DNA of 64,000 nt from an uncultured Collinsella sp. (GCA_934668875.1 CAKUON010000012.1:1-64000), one strand, 5' to 3'; shown: positions 1-10,034, counted from the stretch's first letter. Notes: generated by a model not told the origin, from the sequence alone. Program-made: numbers and translations.

Positions 1-48
1 GCGCCTTTAGACGCGAGCCCGGGGCCCGTGGGTTATACCCTAAGAGCA

Positions 49-71
49 AACCACCCTTTTTAAGGGTGGTT
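49..71. terminator. hairpin, probable terminator of a gene outside the window
   Basis: A 9-bp GC-containing stem (ACCACCCTT pairing with AAGGGTGGT) has a 3-nt loop. It is the only structured element before the first gene. The stretch 72-462 shows no convincing gene and is presumably the promoter region of the regulator at 463. Confidence 0.55.
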
Positions 72-462
72 CTGATTATCCCTTTCCGCCCGCTTGACCA
101 AAATCTTGCCGCAAGCTTGACGAATGCCGGATGTCAAACAGCTTGATTCATTCCATACCAGATTCTATGCAATAATGCCACTAAAAGGTCGTAGACGGTA
201 GCGGGTGCTAGGCGAGTTGAATGACATAGCTGAACCTTGTTCATTTGCGTTACACTGCCGCTTAGATGGGACAAGCTGACAAGCTCATTTACCTGCTTAA
301 AGACCGATTAGTCGGGGGATTAATAACAATCGGCCCTCGCTGTACAAAAACTTGCCGCTTGCGTACCAAAAGACAACCTAGAACACAAGGTCGCTCTATT
401 CATAGCGCGGCTTGTATGGTCTTGCGGTTACAGTGTCCATACGGTCGATTTGAGGAGCGGGC

Positions 463-3462
463 ATGGTAAACGATTTGGGTAGTATAGACGACCTTGAGCT
501 GATGCCGCTGGGCGGAGGCTATATGGTGCGACGCGAACGCTTGATGAATGAGCTTATCGCCAAGGGCCGAAAGGCCGGCATCGTGGTTCTTTATGCGCCC
601 GACGGGTTTGGGAAGACCTCGGTGCTGCTGCAGTACACCCATGAGGTTAAATGCGACCCGACGCGAGGCCCCGTGCGGATTATCGAGGCCGATCGCGCCA
701 CTGGGCGCGAGGTGTTTATGCAGCTCGAGGTGGTCACCGAAGAACTCAAAGACAAACCGCACTCCCTTATCGCTATTGATAATGTGCCAAACCTCGATCA
801 GCACGATACCGAAGACCTCATCGACAGGATTCGCGGCCTGCGCACCATGGGGGTAGGGGTCTTTATCTCCTGCCGTCCTTCAAATCGTCAGCTGATTCAT
901 GGGCTGGGCGATTCGGTTAAGATCAATGCGCAGATGCTCAAGGTGCATGCCTATGAGTATTCGGCGTGGGCATCGGCGTTTTCGATCAGCACATCGCTCG
1001 ACTTTTACCAGCTCACGCAGGGCGTGCCCGAGCTCGTTTCGGCATTGCAGACGGGTCTGTATGGCCAAGGCGACGTAGCCGGTCTGCTCGAAAACGAGAT
1101 TGTCAACGTATATGGCGCGGCACTTGTCGATCTAGCTTCGCTCGACAATAATGCACTGTTTTGCGTGGCCTGTCTCATGATTTTGATGGGCGAGGGCAAT
1201 ATCGCAGAACTCGAGGCTTGTGGGGTGAGGCTGTCGATGGTCGACCAGTCCTACTTTGTACGCGACTACCCGATCTTTGGCTTGGATCCCGCCGAGCGGA
1301 GTTTTACGTGTCTGGGCACGGAGGATAACGGACGCTTGCGTTTGCGTAAGTTGGTGGCCGAGGTTCGCCCCGAACTTGTTCCGAGGGCGGCCCGGATTTT
1401 GCTTAAGGCGGGCCGATGCGATGCGGCGATGGGCCTGGCGGACGCCTTTTTGGACCGTGAGGCGGTCCTTGAACTTGCTGGGCAGTATGGGGTCGATCTG
1501 GCTCTGACGGGGCACGGGGCCGATATCTGCCGAGCAGCGCTGGGCACGATCGATGCCGACGATCCGGCTCCAGAGCCAACGCCTGCCGAGGCGCTTGGCG
1601 TATATCTGGCAGCGGTCAGCGTGTCCAATACAAAGCTCGCTCGCTATATGGCATCGGTCATCGAGCGCGGGGGCGAACGGGCGGCCTGCGAAATAGACCT
1701 TGTTTCATGGAGGGTGGCCCAGACACTGACGGCTGTTTGCTATGGGGACAACGGGCTTGGGCTTCCTACGAACCTGGCCGTGCCAGAAATAGAGACGTCC
1801 CACACCGCACTCGATATGTTGTCTGCGCATATCGAGGTCAAGCGATGCCTGACCGAGCGGGGAGATGACGGCGGCGTCCTACAGCAGCTCAAAACGAGCA
1901 AGGCCTACGACTGCGAGCTCGACATCGCGGGGATTGTTATACAGGCCGATAGCATGCTGGTGGAGCTCTTTGACGGGTCGTTTGCGGGAACCGACGAGCG
2001 CGACGACGAGATGACGGTGGTGCGGGAGGCGCTCGACGTACGTGGGCTTAAGGCGATGGCTATCTGGGTGCGCATGGTGTTGGCGGCACGGCGGCTCCTT
2101 TCCGGCTTGCCGGTAACCGACGACGCGGCGTTCAACGAGCTCGATCGTTTTGCCGTGCGCATGCGCGACAACCAGATTCAGCTGTTTGGCCTGTTGCTAG
2201 AAGGCTGGCAGTCGCTGGCAGAGGGACGGCCGGTTAATGCAAAGTTCCGTGCGGTCCAAGTGCTTAAACTTGCCGAGGAGTCGATTGCGTACATGCGCGA
2301 TAACGCATTGCTGCTGGAGCGCGCGGCATATCTGCGTAACACTTCGATGGTTTCGGTGCGCGAGGAAGCGGAGCTACTCGATATAAGCCAGACGCAGGTT
2401 GGTGGAGCGGAGGCCTGGATGGTGGCGCTGCATTTGGCCTGTGCGGGCCGAGACAGCGATCTTGCGGCCTGGATGTCCATGAATCGTGCGGGGATTCTAG
2501 AGCCATCGTATCGGCTCTTTGCGCGCCTTGCCATGCATTGTCTGGGCGAGCCGGCGACCAGGATTCGCAAGAAGCTTCCCGTGCGCGAGTTATCGCGTTA
2601 TTCGCTGCGTGACGATCTGGAAGGGGAGGGTGAGCGCCTGTTTCAGGCCGGCGAGGTCGAAGCCGTCGATACTATCGACCATATCGAGATTCGCATGTTT
2701 GGGGCGTTTCGCGCCGAGCGCGACGGGTTTCCCATCACGGACAAGATGTGGCGCCGCAAGAAAGCGGCAACGCTTGCCGAGCGGCTTGCGCTGGGCATGG
2801 ATGCGCTCGTCGACCGCGAGACGCTGGCAATGGAGCTGTGGCCCCATGCCGAGTTCAATAGCGCCCGCAACAACCTGTACTCGACGATATCGCGCCTGCG
2901 TTCGGCCTTGGGGCCGACGCCGGACGGCAAATCGTGTGTGCTGATCCAAAATGAATGCATTGGGCTCAACGGCGATTACGTCAAGACCGATGTGCGGCTG
3001 TTTGATCAGATTAGCCGTGAGGTGTTGGGAAATCGCACGGGTGCGCGCGGGCCCCATCTGGTCGAGCTGTGCCTTAAGATCGAGCAGCTCTACGCCGGTC
3101 CGCTGTATGTTCCCAATGGCTGCAATCCCACCTACTTTTTGCGTATGCGGCGCATTATGGAATCGAAGTATATCGACTGCATGATTCGGGGCGCGAATGC
3201 CGCCTTAGAAGAAAACGACTTGCAGTCGGCGGTGTGGCTGGTGGAATCGGGGCTGCGCCAAGAGACGGCGCGCGAGGACATGGTGCGTTGCGCTATGCGC
3301 GTCTACGGCGCGGCGGGGCGGCGGCGCGATATCGTCGAGCTGTACAGTGGGCATATGCACCACCTGAGGGAGCAGGTCAATGGCGTACCCGAGCCCGAGA
3401 CGCGGCGTCTATACGAGCGCTTGGTGGAGGGCAGGCTTAACCGCGTGCTGGTCGAGCGATAA
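463..3462 (+). CDS. large P-loop ATPase transcriptional regulator with C-terminal winged helix and BTAD domain (SARP/MalT-like architecture)
   Basis: This 999-residue cytoplasmic protein starts at an ATG preceded by GAGGAG. A Walker A motif (APDGFGKTS) lies at residues 45-53, followed by a MalT/AAA-like NTPase region and a long alpha-helical repeat section. From about residue 740 there is a winged-helix DNA-binding domain (IEIRMFGAF, then DRETLAMELWP and ARNNLYSTISRLRSALG), and the last 150 residues look like a bacterial transcriptional activator domain. The order NTPase, helical repeats, DNA-binding domain plus BTAD is known from large STAND-type regulators, common in Coriobacteria. It stands alone, with a strong hairpin terminator after it, so its target cannot be read from the neighbours. 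The class is secure; ligand and regulon are unknown. Confidence 0.85.
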   Translation: MVNDLGSIDDLELMPLGGGYMVRRERLMNELIAKGRKAGIVVLYAPDGFGKTSVLLQYTHEVKCDPTRGPVRIIEADRATGREVFMQLEVVTEELKDKPHSLIAIDNVPNLDQHDTEDLIDRIRGLRTMGVGVFISCRPSNRQLIHGLGDSVKINAQMLKVHAYEYSAWASAFSISTSLDFYQLTQGVPELVSALQTGLYGQGDVAGLLENEIVNVYGAALVDLASLDNNALFCVACLMILMGEGNIAELEACGVRLSMVDQSYFVRDYPIFGLDPAERSFTCLGTEDNGRLRLRKLVAEVRPELVPRAARILLKAGRCDAAMGLADAFLDREAVLELAGQYGVDLALTGHGADICRAALGTIDADDPAPEPTPAEALGVYLAAVSVSNTKLARYMASVIERGGERAACEIDLVSWRVAQTLTAVCYGDNGLGLPTNLAVPEIETSHTALDMLSAHIEVKRCLTERGDDGGVLQQLKTSKAYDCELDIAGIVIQADSMLVELFDGSFAGTDERDDEMTVVREALDVRGLKAMAIWVRMVLAARRLLSGLPVTDDAAFNELDRFAVRMRDNQIQLFGLLLEGWQSLAEGRPVNAKFRAVQVLKLAEESIAYMRDNALLLERAAYLRNTSMVSVREEAELLDISQTQVGGAEAWMVALHLACAGRDSDLAAWMSMNRAGILEPSYRLFARLAMHCLGEPATRIRKKLPVRELSRYSLRDDLEGEGERLFQAGEVEAVDTIDHIEIRMFGAFRAERDGFPITDKMWRRKKAATLAERLALGMDALVDRETLAMELWPHAEFNSARNNLYSTISRLRSALGPTPDGKSCVLIQNECIGLNGDYVKTDVRLFDQISREVLGNRTGARGPHLVELCLKIEQLYAGPLYVPNGCNPTYFLRMRRIMESKYIDCMIRGANAALEENDLQSAVWLVESGLRQETAREDMVRCAMRVYGAAGRRRDIVELYSGHMHHLREQVNGVPEPETRRLYERLVEGRLNRVLVER

Positions 3463-3465
3463 AAA

Positions 3466-3494
3466 ACGGGCGTCCGAATTGCTCGGACGCCCGT
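3466..3494. terminator. bidirectional intrinsic terminator
   Basis: A perfect 12-bp stem (ACGGGCGTCCGA with its complement) has a five-base loop and is preceded by an A-run. It separates the convergent regulator and yhbY genes. Confidence 0.85.
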
Positions 3495-3531
3495 AGGCTT
3501 GCTGTGTGTTGGCTCGCCAGATCGCTGGCTC

Positions 3532-3831
3532 TTAGACGAGCTTGATCTTCTCGATATCCTTGCGCGAGGACTCGCGATACAGCGAGAACTTGCGGCCGAT
3601 AACCTGGACGACCTCGGCGTGGGAGCGCTCGGCAAGCTCCTCGGCGGCCTCGCGGGCGGAAAGGCTGGAGCCATCGAGCACGGAACACTTAACGAGCTCG
3701 TGCTTCTCCAGGTAGGCGACCGTCTGCTCGACGGTGCCCTCATTGACGTCGGACTTGCCGATGATGATGGCGGGGTTGAGGTGATGGGCCATGCTGCGAA
3801 GCTGCTTGACCTGTGCTCCTGTCAGTGCCAT
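3532..3831 (-). CDS. yhbY: YhbY-type CRM-domain RNA-binding protein (ribosome assembly)
   Basis: A single CRM (YhbY) domain fills all 99 residues, which is the usual family size. The N-terminus (LTGAQVKQLRSMAHHLNP), the IIIGKSDVNEG segment holding the GxxG-like loop, and the C-terminal VVQVIGRKFSLYR strand are family hallmarks. Family members bind pre-50S ribosomal particles; that role is inferred here from the family. It is monocistronic on the minus strand and converges with the upstream regulator. Residues 3832-4000 downstream of its start contain no other gene. Confidence 0.93.
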   Translation of the reverse strand: MALTGAQVKQLRSMAHHLNPAIIIGKSDVNEGTVEQTVAYLEKHELVKCSVLDGSSLSAREAAEELAERSHAEVVQVIGRKFSLYRESSRKDIEKIKLV

Positions 3832-4000
3832 GGGTTCTCGCTTTCTATGTATGGGGCGCCCCGCGACGGGGCCTTAATCTACATGAGCTGTCCCACGATA
3901 GCGCAGGAACGGCGCGGTGTGGAGCGCGTTTGCCCAGTTCAAAAAGAATGCGGATGCCGAGTGAGTGACCGGTGCGGGCTGCAGACGGTTTATAGATGGG

Positions 4001-4888
4001 CTACGGACGACTCGCGGAGACCGGCTCCCAGGCAATAAACGCCCAGCGAACCTTGCGGATATGGTCGAGCATAAAGCGTCCCTGCGGCACGCCCTTAGAC
4101 CCCGGCTCGCCAGCATGGGGGTTCTCAATCATATGCTGGGCAATGTAATCGCGTAGACGGTCGACCTTATCCTCGTTACCATGCTCGAGCATGCGGGAGA
4201 AGTCCGCCACACCCGCCTCAAGGCTATCGAAGGTATCGCGACGAGGCGATTCAAAGTACGTAACCTGCGGCAGGGCACCCATCTGAATGAGGATATTAAA
4301 GGCATAGACAAAGCCATTACTGCAGGTAACCGAGGCGCCGATGGCGTTCATCAGATGCAGATCGTAGCGCGGACTGGAGTTGGCGACCATCGTGACAGCA
4401 CAACGCCGACGAGCCGTACGGTCAAGCTTGGTAAGCGCCCCTTTTAAGTTAGTCGTGGTGACCGAGCGACTGGCAAAGGCAACATCTACCGCTTTGGCAA
4501 TCGGGCCAACCAAATCCCAATCATCATCCCAAGCAAGTTCAAGCGGCGTAATACGATCCTCGAGCCCATAGTACTCAATGCCGGCATCAAGCGTGCCCAA
4601 CATAGCAGGGGAAAAATCAGCAGCAATCACGGGATGCCCGGCCTGCGCAAGCGGAATAGCAATCGACCCAGCCCCACACCCCATATCCAGCACCGACTCG
4701 CCGGGCTGGAGTGCCAACAGCTCCATAAAATCCCGGGCATACGGAGCAGTCTCAAGCGGCCGAAAATGCCGAGCCCTTTTGTCCCACTCAAAAGAATCAT
4801 CAGCCCGATGCCGAGCAGCCTGCAAACGCATCCACTCCTCATTCCAATCCACAGAAAGCAGCTCAGAACGAATCAAATCATCAGCCAC
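4001..4888 (-). CDS. class I SAM-dependent methyltransferase, substrate unknown
   Basis: The 295-residue protein has a Rossmann methyltransferase core. Motif I is VLDMGCGAGSIAIPLA, followed by an acidic residue ending strand 2 (VIAADFSPAML) and a motif IV-like segment (VDVAFASRSV). The N-terminal section (NEEWMRLQAARHRADDSFEWDKRARHF) resembles small-molecule methyltransferases found near corrinoid or metal-uptake genes in anaerobes, but no partner gene is adjacent. The start is GTG at 4888, supported by GAGGGGGA eight bases upstream. It lies downstream of the UPF0210 gene, separated from it by a long palindromic element, so it is probably transcribed separately. Substrate cannot be assigned. 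Confidence 0.82.
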   Translation of the reverse strand: MADDLIRSELLSVDWNEEWMRLQAARHRADDSFEWDKRARHFRPLETAPYARDFMELLALQPGESVLDMGCGAGSIAIPLAQAGHPVIAADFSPAMLGTLDAGIEYYGLEDRITPLELAWDDDWDLVGPIAKAVDVAFASRSVTTTNLKGALTKLDRTARRRCAVTMVANSSPRYDLHLMNAIGASVTCSNGFVYAFNILIQMGALPQVTYFESPRRDTFDSLEAGVADFSRMLEHGNEDKVDRLRDYIAQHMIENPHAGEPGSKGVPQGRFMLDHIRKVRWAFIAWEPVSASRP

Positions 4889-5056
4889 GGGCCATCCCCC
4901 TCACAACAAAAAAGCGGCCCCTCCCAAAAAGAAGAGCCGCAACCAGCATATATCAGAAAAAGAACCGTTCCAACGCCAAACCGCCATACCAACCAAGTGG
5001 TGCAGGAGCGAAGCAACTGCAATCGGGATGGAACCCAACCGAGGTCCCGTTGTGCG

Positions 5057-5190
5057 GGAGCCCCGGGGAGGGCAAATATATAAGGTCGATCGCGAGTTCC
5101 GCACGAGCCGGAGAGCACTTAATGTGCTCTCCGTGCGAGTCAGGACTGTCCGAGCAGGCGACCTTATATATTTGCCCTCCCCGGGGCTCC
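5057..5190. repeat. 134-bp nested inverted repeat with perfect 32-bp arms
   Basis: Arms 5057-5088 and 5159-5190 are exact reverse complements (outer part GGAGCCCCGGGGAGGG, inner part ending ATATATAAGGTCG). The 70-bp centre holds a second hairpin at 5110-5132 (GGAGAGCAC, loop TTAAT, GTGCTCTCC), extended by GCAC/GTGC. It fills the gap between the UPF0210 stop and the methyltransferase start. The arms are far longer than an intrinsic terminator needs. A MITE-like insertion or a structured RNA are the main alternatives. Confidence 0.9.
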
Positions 5191-5207
5191 TCGCCCGAAC
5201 CCCTCAG

Positions 5208-6572
5208 CTAGTTCTTCAGCGAGTTCAGCGGTGCCGGGAAGCGTCCACCGCGATGGGCAAGCACGGTGCCGGCGTTGGGGTTCACCGGCATGATGGGTGC
5301 ACGGCCGAACAGGCCGCCGTACTCGACGCAGTCGCCCACGCCCTTGCCGATGGCGGGAATCACGCGGACTGCCGTGGTCTTGTTGTTGATGACGCCGATA
5401 GCCATCTCGTCGGCGATGATGCCGGCAATGGTCTCGACCGGGGTGTCGCCGGGGATGGCGATCATGTCAAGGCCAACGGAGCACACGCAGGTCATGGCCT
5501 CGAGCTTCTCGAGCGAAAGCGCACCGGCCTCGACGGCGGCGATCATGCCGGCGTCCTCGGACACGGGGATAAAGGCGCCCGAGAGGCCACCGACGCTGGA
5601 GCTGGCCATGACGCCGCCCTTCTTGACGGCATCGTTGAGCATGGCGAGCGCGCAGGTCGTGCCCGGGCCACCGCAGGTGCCCACGCCGATGATCTCGAGT
5701 ATGCGCGCGACGGAGTCGCCGATGGCGGGCGTGGGAGCCAGCGACAGGTCGACAATGCCTTTCTCGACACCCAGACGATGGGCGGCCTCGCGGCTCATGA
5801 GCTCGCCGGCACGGGTGATCTTAAAGGCGGTCTGCTTAATCTTTTCGGCGACCTCCATCATCGATGCGGAGTCGGGGAGCGTCTCCAGGGCTGCGGCCAT
5901 AACGCCGGGGCCCGAGACGCCTACGTTGATGACGGCGTCGGCCTCGCCACCGCCGTGGACGGCGCCCGCCATAAACGGGGAGTCCTCGACCATGTTGGCA
6001 AAGCAGACAAACTTGGAAGCGCCGACGGAGTCCTGGTCGGCCGTGAGTTTAGCGGCATCGATGATGGTCTGGGCGGCCATAAGCACGGCGTCCATGTTGA
6101 TGCCGGCGCGCAGGCTGGCGACGTTGACGCTGGAGCAGACGCGGCTCGTGGTGGCGAGCGCCTGCGGAATGGACTGGATAACGCGGCGATCGGCGTCGCC
6201 GATGCCCTTCTGGACGAGCGCGGAGAAGCCGCCCAGGTAGTCGATGCCGAGCGTCTCGGCCGCGCGGTCGAGGGCGTGCGCGATGGGGGTGAGGTCCTCA
6301 TCCTTGCAGCACGCGGCGATCTGTGCCACCGGGGTGACGGAGACGCGCTTGTTGACGATGGGGATACCGTACTCGCGCTCGAGGTTCTCGGCGGTCTCGA
6401 CCAGATGCTCAGCCGTGTGCGTCACGTGGTCGTAGATCTTCGTGCACATGCGGTCGAGGTTCTCGTCACCGCAACCCATGAGCGAAACACCCATGGTGAT
6501 GGTCCTGATGTCGAGGTTCTGTTCCTCAACCATGCCGCGGGTTTCCGCGATTTCTGCGGGCGTGATCGCCAT
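5208..6572 (-). CDS. UPF0210 / DUF711 family protein (PFL-fold-like)
   Basis: The 454-residue protein matches the UPF0210 (DUF711) family over its full length. Recognisable segments are [15 protein letters not shown] near the N-terminus, [10 protein letters not shown], the glycine-rich [20 protein letters not shown], and the C-terminal [18 protein letters not shown]. Family members are about 450 residues and share structural resemblance with pyruvate formate-lyase; the biochemical function remains unclear. A longer frame reaches 6629, but the ATG at 6572 has AGGAG nine bases upstream and matches the family start, so it is preferred. It lies downstream of metH in the same direction with a hairpin between them. 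Confidence 0.9.
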   Translation of the reverse strand: MAITPAEIAETRGMVEEQNLDIRTITMGVSLMGCGDENLDRMCTKIYDHVTHTAEHLVETAENLEREYGIPIVNKRVSVTPVAQIAACCKDEDLTPIAHALDRAAETLGIDYLGGFSALVQKGIGDADRRVIQSIPQALATTSRVCSSVNVASLRAGINMDAVLMAAQTIIDAAKLTADQDSVGASKFVCFANMVEDSPFMAGAVHGGGEADAVINVGVSGPGVMAAALETLPDSASMMEVAEKIKQTAFKITRAGELMSREAAHRLGVEKGIVDLSLAPTPAIGDSVARILEIIGVGTCGGPGTTCALAMLNDAVKKGGVMASSSVGGLSGAFIPVSEDAGMIAAVEAGALSLEKLEAMTCVCSVGLDMIAIPGDTPVETIAGIIADEMAIGVINNKTTAVRVIPAIGKGVGDCVEYGGLFGRAPIMPVNPNAGTVLAHRGGRFPAPLNSLKN

Positions 6573-6618
6573 CCTTGCGCTCCTATCTGCCAAAACGAGC
6601 ATAGCTTTTTCTATTCTA

Positions 6619-6654
6619 ACGTGCCGCACGTGCCAAGTGGCGCATGCGGCACGT
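6619..6654. terminator. hairpin between metH and the UPF0210 gene
   Basis: A 10-bp perfect stem (ACGTGCCGCA / TGCGGCACGT) encloses 16 bases. The T-run lies on the plus-strand side, so its efficiency for the minus-strand metH transcript is uncertain. Confidence 0.55.
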
Positions 6655-6680
6655 TTTGGTGCTCGGTTGTTTCCGTTGTG

Positions 6681-9236
6681 TTACTGCCCAAAGACCTCTT
6701 CGGCGATGCGCGCGCTTTCGGCGGCGTCCTTGGCGTAGTAGTCCGCGCCGATCTGCTTGGCGTATTCGGGGGTGAGCACGGCGCCGCCCACGATGATCTT
6801 GACGCCCGGAACTTCCGAATGGAGCAACTTGATGGTCTCCTCCATGGCGACGACGGTGGTAGTCATAAGCGCCGAGAGACCGACGAGTTTGATATCGCGC
6901 TCCTTGACGGTCTTGAGTACCTCCTGCGGATCGACGTCGCGGCCCAGGTCAAAGACGGTGTAGCCGTAGTTGTCGAGCAGCATCTTGACGATGTTCTTAC
7001 CGATATCGTGGATGTCGCCCTTGACGGTGGCCACGCAGATCTTGCCCTTGTCGGCGATCTCGCCGGCGGGCATCAGGCGCTTGATGGTGTCGAAGCCCAC
7101 GCGTGCGGCCTCGGCTGAGGCCATAAGCTGCGGCAAGAAGAACTTGCCCTGGTCAAAGAGGACGCCAACTTCGTCGAGGGCGGGGATAAAGTGGTTGTTG
7201 ATGAGGTCCATAGCGTCGTGGTCTGCCAGCAGGCGCTCGGTCTCGGCCGCGATCTCGCCCTTGCGGCCCGAGACGACCATGTGGCGGATGGGGTCGTCAT
7301 CGGCGCTTGCGGTGGTGCTTGCGGCAGGTGCGGCATCGCTCGATGCTGACTGGGCGGCCGCCGGGTTGGCGGCAATCTTATACGGATCGGTCCAGCCGGC
7401 GTAGCGCTCGATGTATCCGGTCGAGCCCTCGTCCTCAACGCTCAGCACGCGATAGCTGTAGACGGTATCCATAAAGCGCCTAGAGCCCGGGTTCATGATG
7501 GGGGCGTCGAGGCCTGCGCCAAAGGCGGCGGCCAAAAAGACCGAGCCCAGCAGCGGGCGGGCAGGCAGACCAAAGCTGATGTTCGACACGCCGAGCGCGC
7601 ATTTGACGCCCAGGCGCTCCTTGCACAGGGACATGGCGCGCAGGATCTGCTCGGCCTGGCGTTGATTGGTCGAGGCGGTCATGACCAGGCAGTCGATGAG
7701 GATACGGTCCGGGCCGATGCCGTAGCGGGCGGCCTCGGCCACGATGCGCTCGGCGATGGCGAAGCGGGCCTCGGCGGTATCGGGGATGCCGCCTTCGTCG
7801 AGCGTAAGGCCGACGACGTTGGTGCCGTAGTGGGCGACCAGCGGAAAGATCTCATCCATGATCTGCTGCTTGCCATTGACCGAGTTGATGATGGGCTTGC
7901 CGGCGTAGCGGCGCACGGCGGCCTCGACGGCTGCGGGGTCGGTGGAGTCGATCTGCAACGGCAGCAGCGTGGAACCCTGGAGCTGCTCGGTCGCCTGTTG
8001 GATGATCTTGACCTCGTCGATCTCGGGCAGGCCCACGTTGACGTCCAGGATGTCGGCGCCCTGTTCCTGCTGGCTGATGCCCTGGCTCACGACGTAGTCC
8101 AGGTCGCCGTCGCGCAGGGCCTGCTGCAGGCGCTTTTTGCCGGTGGGATTGATGCGCTCACCGATGACGGCAATCTTGTGGCCGTCGCAGGGAAGGTCCA
8201 CGACCGTCTGGGCGCTCGTGACCGACATGCTGGGCTTGCGGCGGCGTGGGCTGGGCGTGTGGTTATCGATAAGCGTGCGCAGGGCCGCCATGTGCGCCGG
8301 CGTGGTGCCGCAGCAGCCGCCCACGACGCTTACGCCGTCGGCGATCATGCCGGCGACGGCCTTGGCGTATTCGGGGGCCTGGATATCAAAGACGGTATTA
8401 CCGTCGTCGTCCACGCGGGGCAGTCCCGCATTGGCCTGCACCATAACGGGCTTGTCAGTGACGGTGAGCATGCGAGCGGCGAGCCCTCGGAGCTCGGCCG
8501 GTCCCTGGCTGCAGTTGATGCCCAAAATGTCGGCGCCGATGGCATCGAGCGTGATGGCGGCAACCTCGGGACTCGTGCCCAGGAAGGTGCGACCGTCTTC
8601 CTCAAAGGTCATGGTGGCAAAGACGGGCAGGTCGGAGTTTTCGCGGCAGGCGAGGACTGCCGCCTTGATCTCGGCCAGGTCGGTCATAGTCTCGATAATA
8701 AAGAGGTCCACGCCCGCAGCGACGCCGGCGCGTACTTCCTCGGCAAAGAGGTCATAGGCCTCGTCGAAGCTGAGGGTACCCAAGGGGCGAAGCAGCGCGC
8801 CGATGGGGCCGATGTCGCCGGCGACGTAGCGGGCGCCGGCCTCGCGAGCGCAGGTGACGGCCGCGGCAAAGACGTCTGCCACGGTGGCAGCACCGTCGAG
8901 CTTGTGGGCGTTGGCGCCAAAGGTGTTGGAGGTGATCACGTCGCAGCCAGCCTCGACATATTGACGTTGGATATCGGTGATAACCTGGGGCTCCTCAAAG
9001 TTGAGCAGCTCGGGCAGGGCGCCTGCCTTCATGCCGGCGGCCTGCAACATGGTGCCCATGCCGCCGTCGAACAGCAGGTGCCCCGTGCCCTCGATGGCCG
9101 CACGCAGGCGTTCATCCTTAATGCGCAGATCGTCGATCGTGCGCGTCTTGTACGCGGCACCGTTGCGACGTGCGGCGTCAACGGGTGCCGCCAATGCAGT
9201 GCCGTCAGAATCATGAGTGATAAGCGGAGTAAACAT
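6681..9236 (-). CDS. metH: cobalamin-dependent methionine synthase lacking the reactivation domain
   Basis: The 851-residue enzyme transfers a methyl group from methyltetrahydrofolate to homocysteine via cobalamin. An N-terminal homocysteine/zinc domain (about residues 50-335) shows GINCSQGP and the zinc-binding GGCCGTTPAHM. A pterin-binding barrel starts at IAVIGERINPTGKK with ADILDVNVGLPE. A helical cap and B12-binding module end the protein, with DIHDIG at 741-746; H743 should be the cobalt ligand. E. coli MetH is about 1230 residues because it also has a SAM-dependent activation domain, missing here. The upstream neighbour encodes that domain separately. The ribosome-binding AGGAG for metH overlaps the stop of that gene, indicating coupled expression. 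Confidence 0.95.
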   Translation of the reverse strand: MFTPLITHDSDGTALAAPVDAARRNGAAYKTRTIDDLRIKDERLRAAIEGTGHLLFDGGMGTMLQAAGMKAGALPELLNFEEPQVITDIQRQYVEAGCDVITSNTFGANAHKLDGAATVADVFAAAVTCAREAGARYVAGDIGPIGALLRPLGTLSFDEAYDLFAEEVRAGVAAGVDLFIIETMTDLAEIKAAVLACRENSDLPVFATMTFEEDGRTFLGTSPEVAAITLDAIGADILGINCSQGPAELRGLAARMLTVTDKPVMVQANAGLPRVDDDGNTVFDIQAPEYAKAVAGMIADGVSVVGGCCGTTPAHMAALRTLIDNHTPSPRRRKPSMSVTSAQTVVDLPCDGHKIAVIGERINPTGKKRLQQALRDGDLDYVVSQGISQQEQGADILDVNVGLPEIDEVKIIQQATEQLQGSTLLPLQIDSTDPAAVEAAVRRYAGKPIINSVNGKQQIMDEIFPLVAHYGTNVVGLTLDEGGIPDTAEARFAIAERIVAEAARYGIGPDRILIDCLVMTASTNQRQAEQILRAMSLCKERLGVKCALGVSNISFGLPARPLLGSVFLAAAFGAGLDAPIMNPGSRRFMDTVYSYRVLSVEDEGSTGYIERYAGWTDPYKIAANPAAAQSASSDAAPAASTTASADDDPIRHMVVSGRKGEIAAETERLLADHDAMDLINNHFIPALDEVGVLFDQGKFFLPQLMASAEAARVGFDTIKRLMPAGEIADKGKICVATVKGDIHDIGKNIVKMLLDNYGYTVFDLGRDVDPQEVLKTVKERDIKLVGLSALMTTTVVAMEETIKLLHSEVPGVKIIVGGAVLTPEYAKQIGADYYAKDAAESARIAEEVFGQ

Positions 9237-9245
9237 TGAGGGCTC

Positions 9246-10034
9246 CTAATGGCTGGAATAGCAGGTGGTGTGGGCGGCGCGGAAGCGGCAGTGCTCGCGC
9301 ATGCGGCAGATATTGCAGGTGGGGCGGGTCTGGGCGTCGTGGACCTCGCCGTCGAACAGGCCGATCACCGCGGTCACGCTTTTGGTGGGCATAAGCAGGC
9401 TGGTGGGCGTGACGGTAAGCCCGATGAGCCGCGTGGCGTTGAGCGCATTGACGATCGAGCGCTGGGCCGAGAGCGGGCAGTCGCCGTAGCCGGGACTGAA
9501 GCGCCAGTTGCCGGCGAGCCCGTGTGCAGCGGCCACAGCCTTAACCTGCTGGTCCATCTGCTCGACGGCGGCTTCTACATAGGCAGAGCATGCGGCGTCG
9601 AGCACGGCTCCCTCCAGGGGCTGCTGGGCTCCCGTGGTGCGCAGACGACGCTCGGCGTCCATGCCGAGGGTGCATGCCATGAGCGCGGCAAAGCGGGCGT
9701 CTTTGAGATGGCGATAGATGTCGCGACCGCGCAGCTCAACGTTGGTGCCGACCAGACGGATGCTGGGCTCTCCCTGCTCATCGACGTTCGCGGCATCGAC
9801 GGCAAACACGCGGCGCACGCCACGGGGTTCAATGTCCAGCTCCAGACGCTCAACGACAAGCTCAATACGCTGCGACAGCTCGGGCTCAATTTGCTGACCG
9901 CTGTAGCCCAGATAGCGCAGCATCTCGGCACGATCGACGCGGGGATGGTGGGCATCATCGATACGATAAAGCGCCGGCGACGCAAGGTCGGCCGGCACTT
10001 CGACAGCGGTTGTATCGATGTGCGGTTTTTCCAT
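9246..10034 (-). CDS. stand-alone methionine synthase reactivation (SAM-binding) domain protein
   Basis: This 262-residue protein corresponds to the activation domain missing from the adjacent MetH. The diagnostic segment WRFSPGYGDCPLSAQ, followed by GLTVTPTSLLMPTKSVTAVIGL, matches the SAM-binding core of the MetH activation domain. An extra C-terminal cysteine cluster (CNICRMREHCRFRAAHTTC) could bind a metal; that is inference. The start is the ATG at 10034, which overlaps the metF stop codon (TAATG), indicating translational coupling. An upstream in-frame ATG at 10127 would run into metF and lacks a ribosome-binding site. The expected role is reductive methylation of oxidised cob(II)alamin on MetH. 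Confidence 0.88.
   Translation of the reverse strand: MEKPHIDTTAVEVPADLASPALYRIDDAHHPRVDRAEMLRYLGYSGQQIEPELSQRIELVVERLELDIEPRGVRRVFAVDAANVDEQGEPSIRLVGTNVELRGRDIYRHLKDARFAALMACTLGMDAERRLRTTGAQQPLEGAVLDAACSAYVEAAVEQMDQQVKAVAAAHGLAGNWRFSPGYGDCPLSAQRSIVNALNATRLIGLTVTPTSLLMPTKSVTAVIGLFDGEVHDAQTRPTCNICRMREHCRFRAAHTTCYSSH

Noticed and set aside
1-462. A tRNA or gene end in the first 460 bases
   Set aside because: The first bases resemble GC-rich gene end but no cloverleaf or frame with a start is visible; only a hairpin was retained.
4578-7118. Long open frame on the plus strand opposite the UPF0210 gene and the metH end
   Set aside because: It mirrors the codon positions of the well-supported minus-strand genes, has low-complexity Gly/Asp/His composition and no ribosome site. 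It is a GC-bias artefact.
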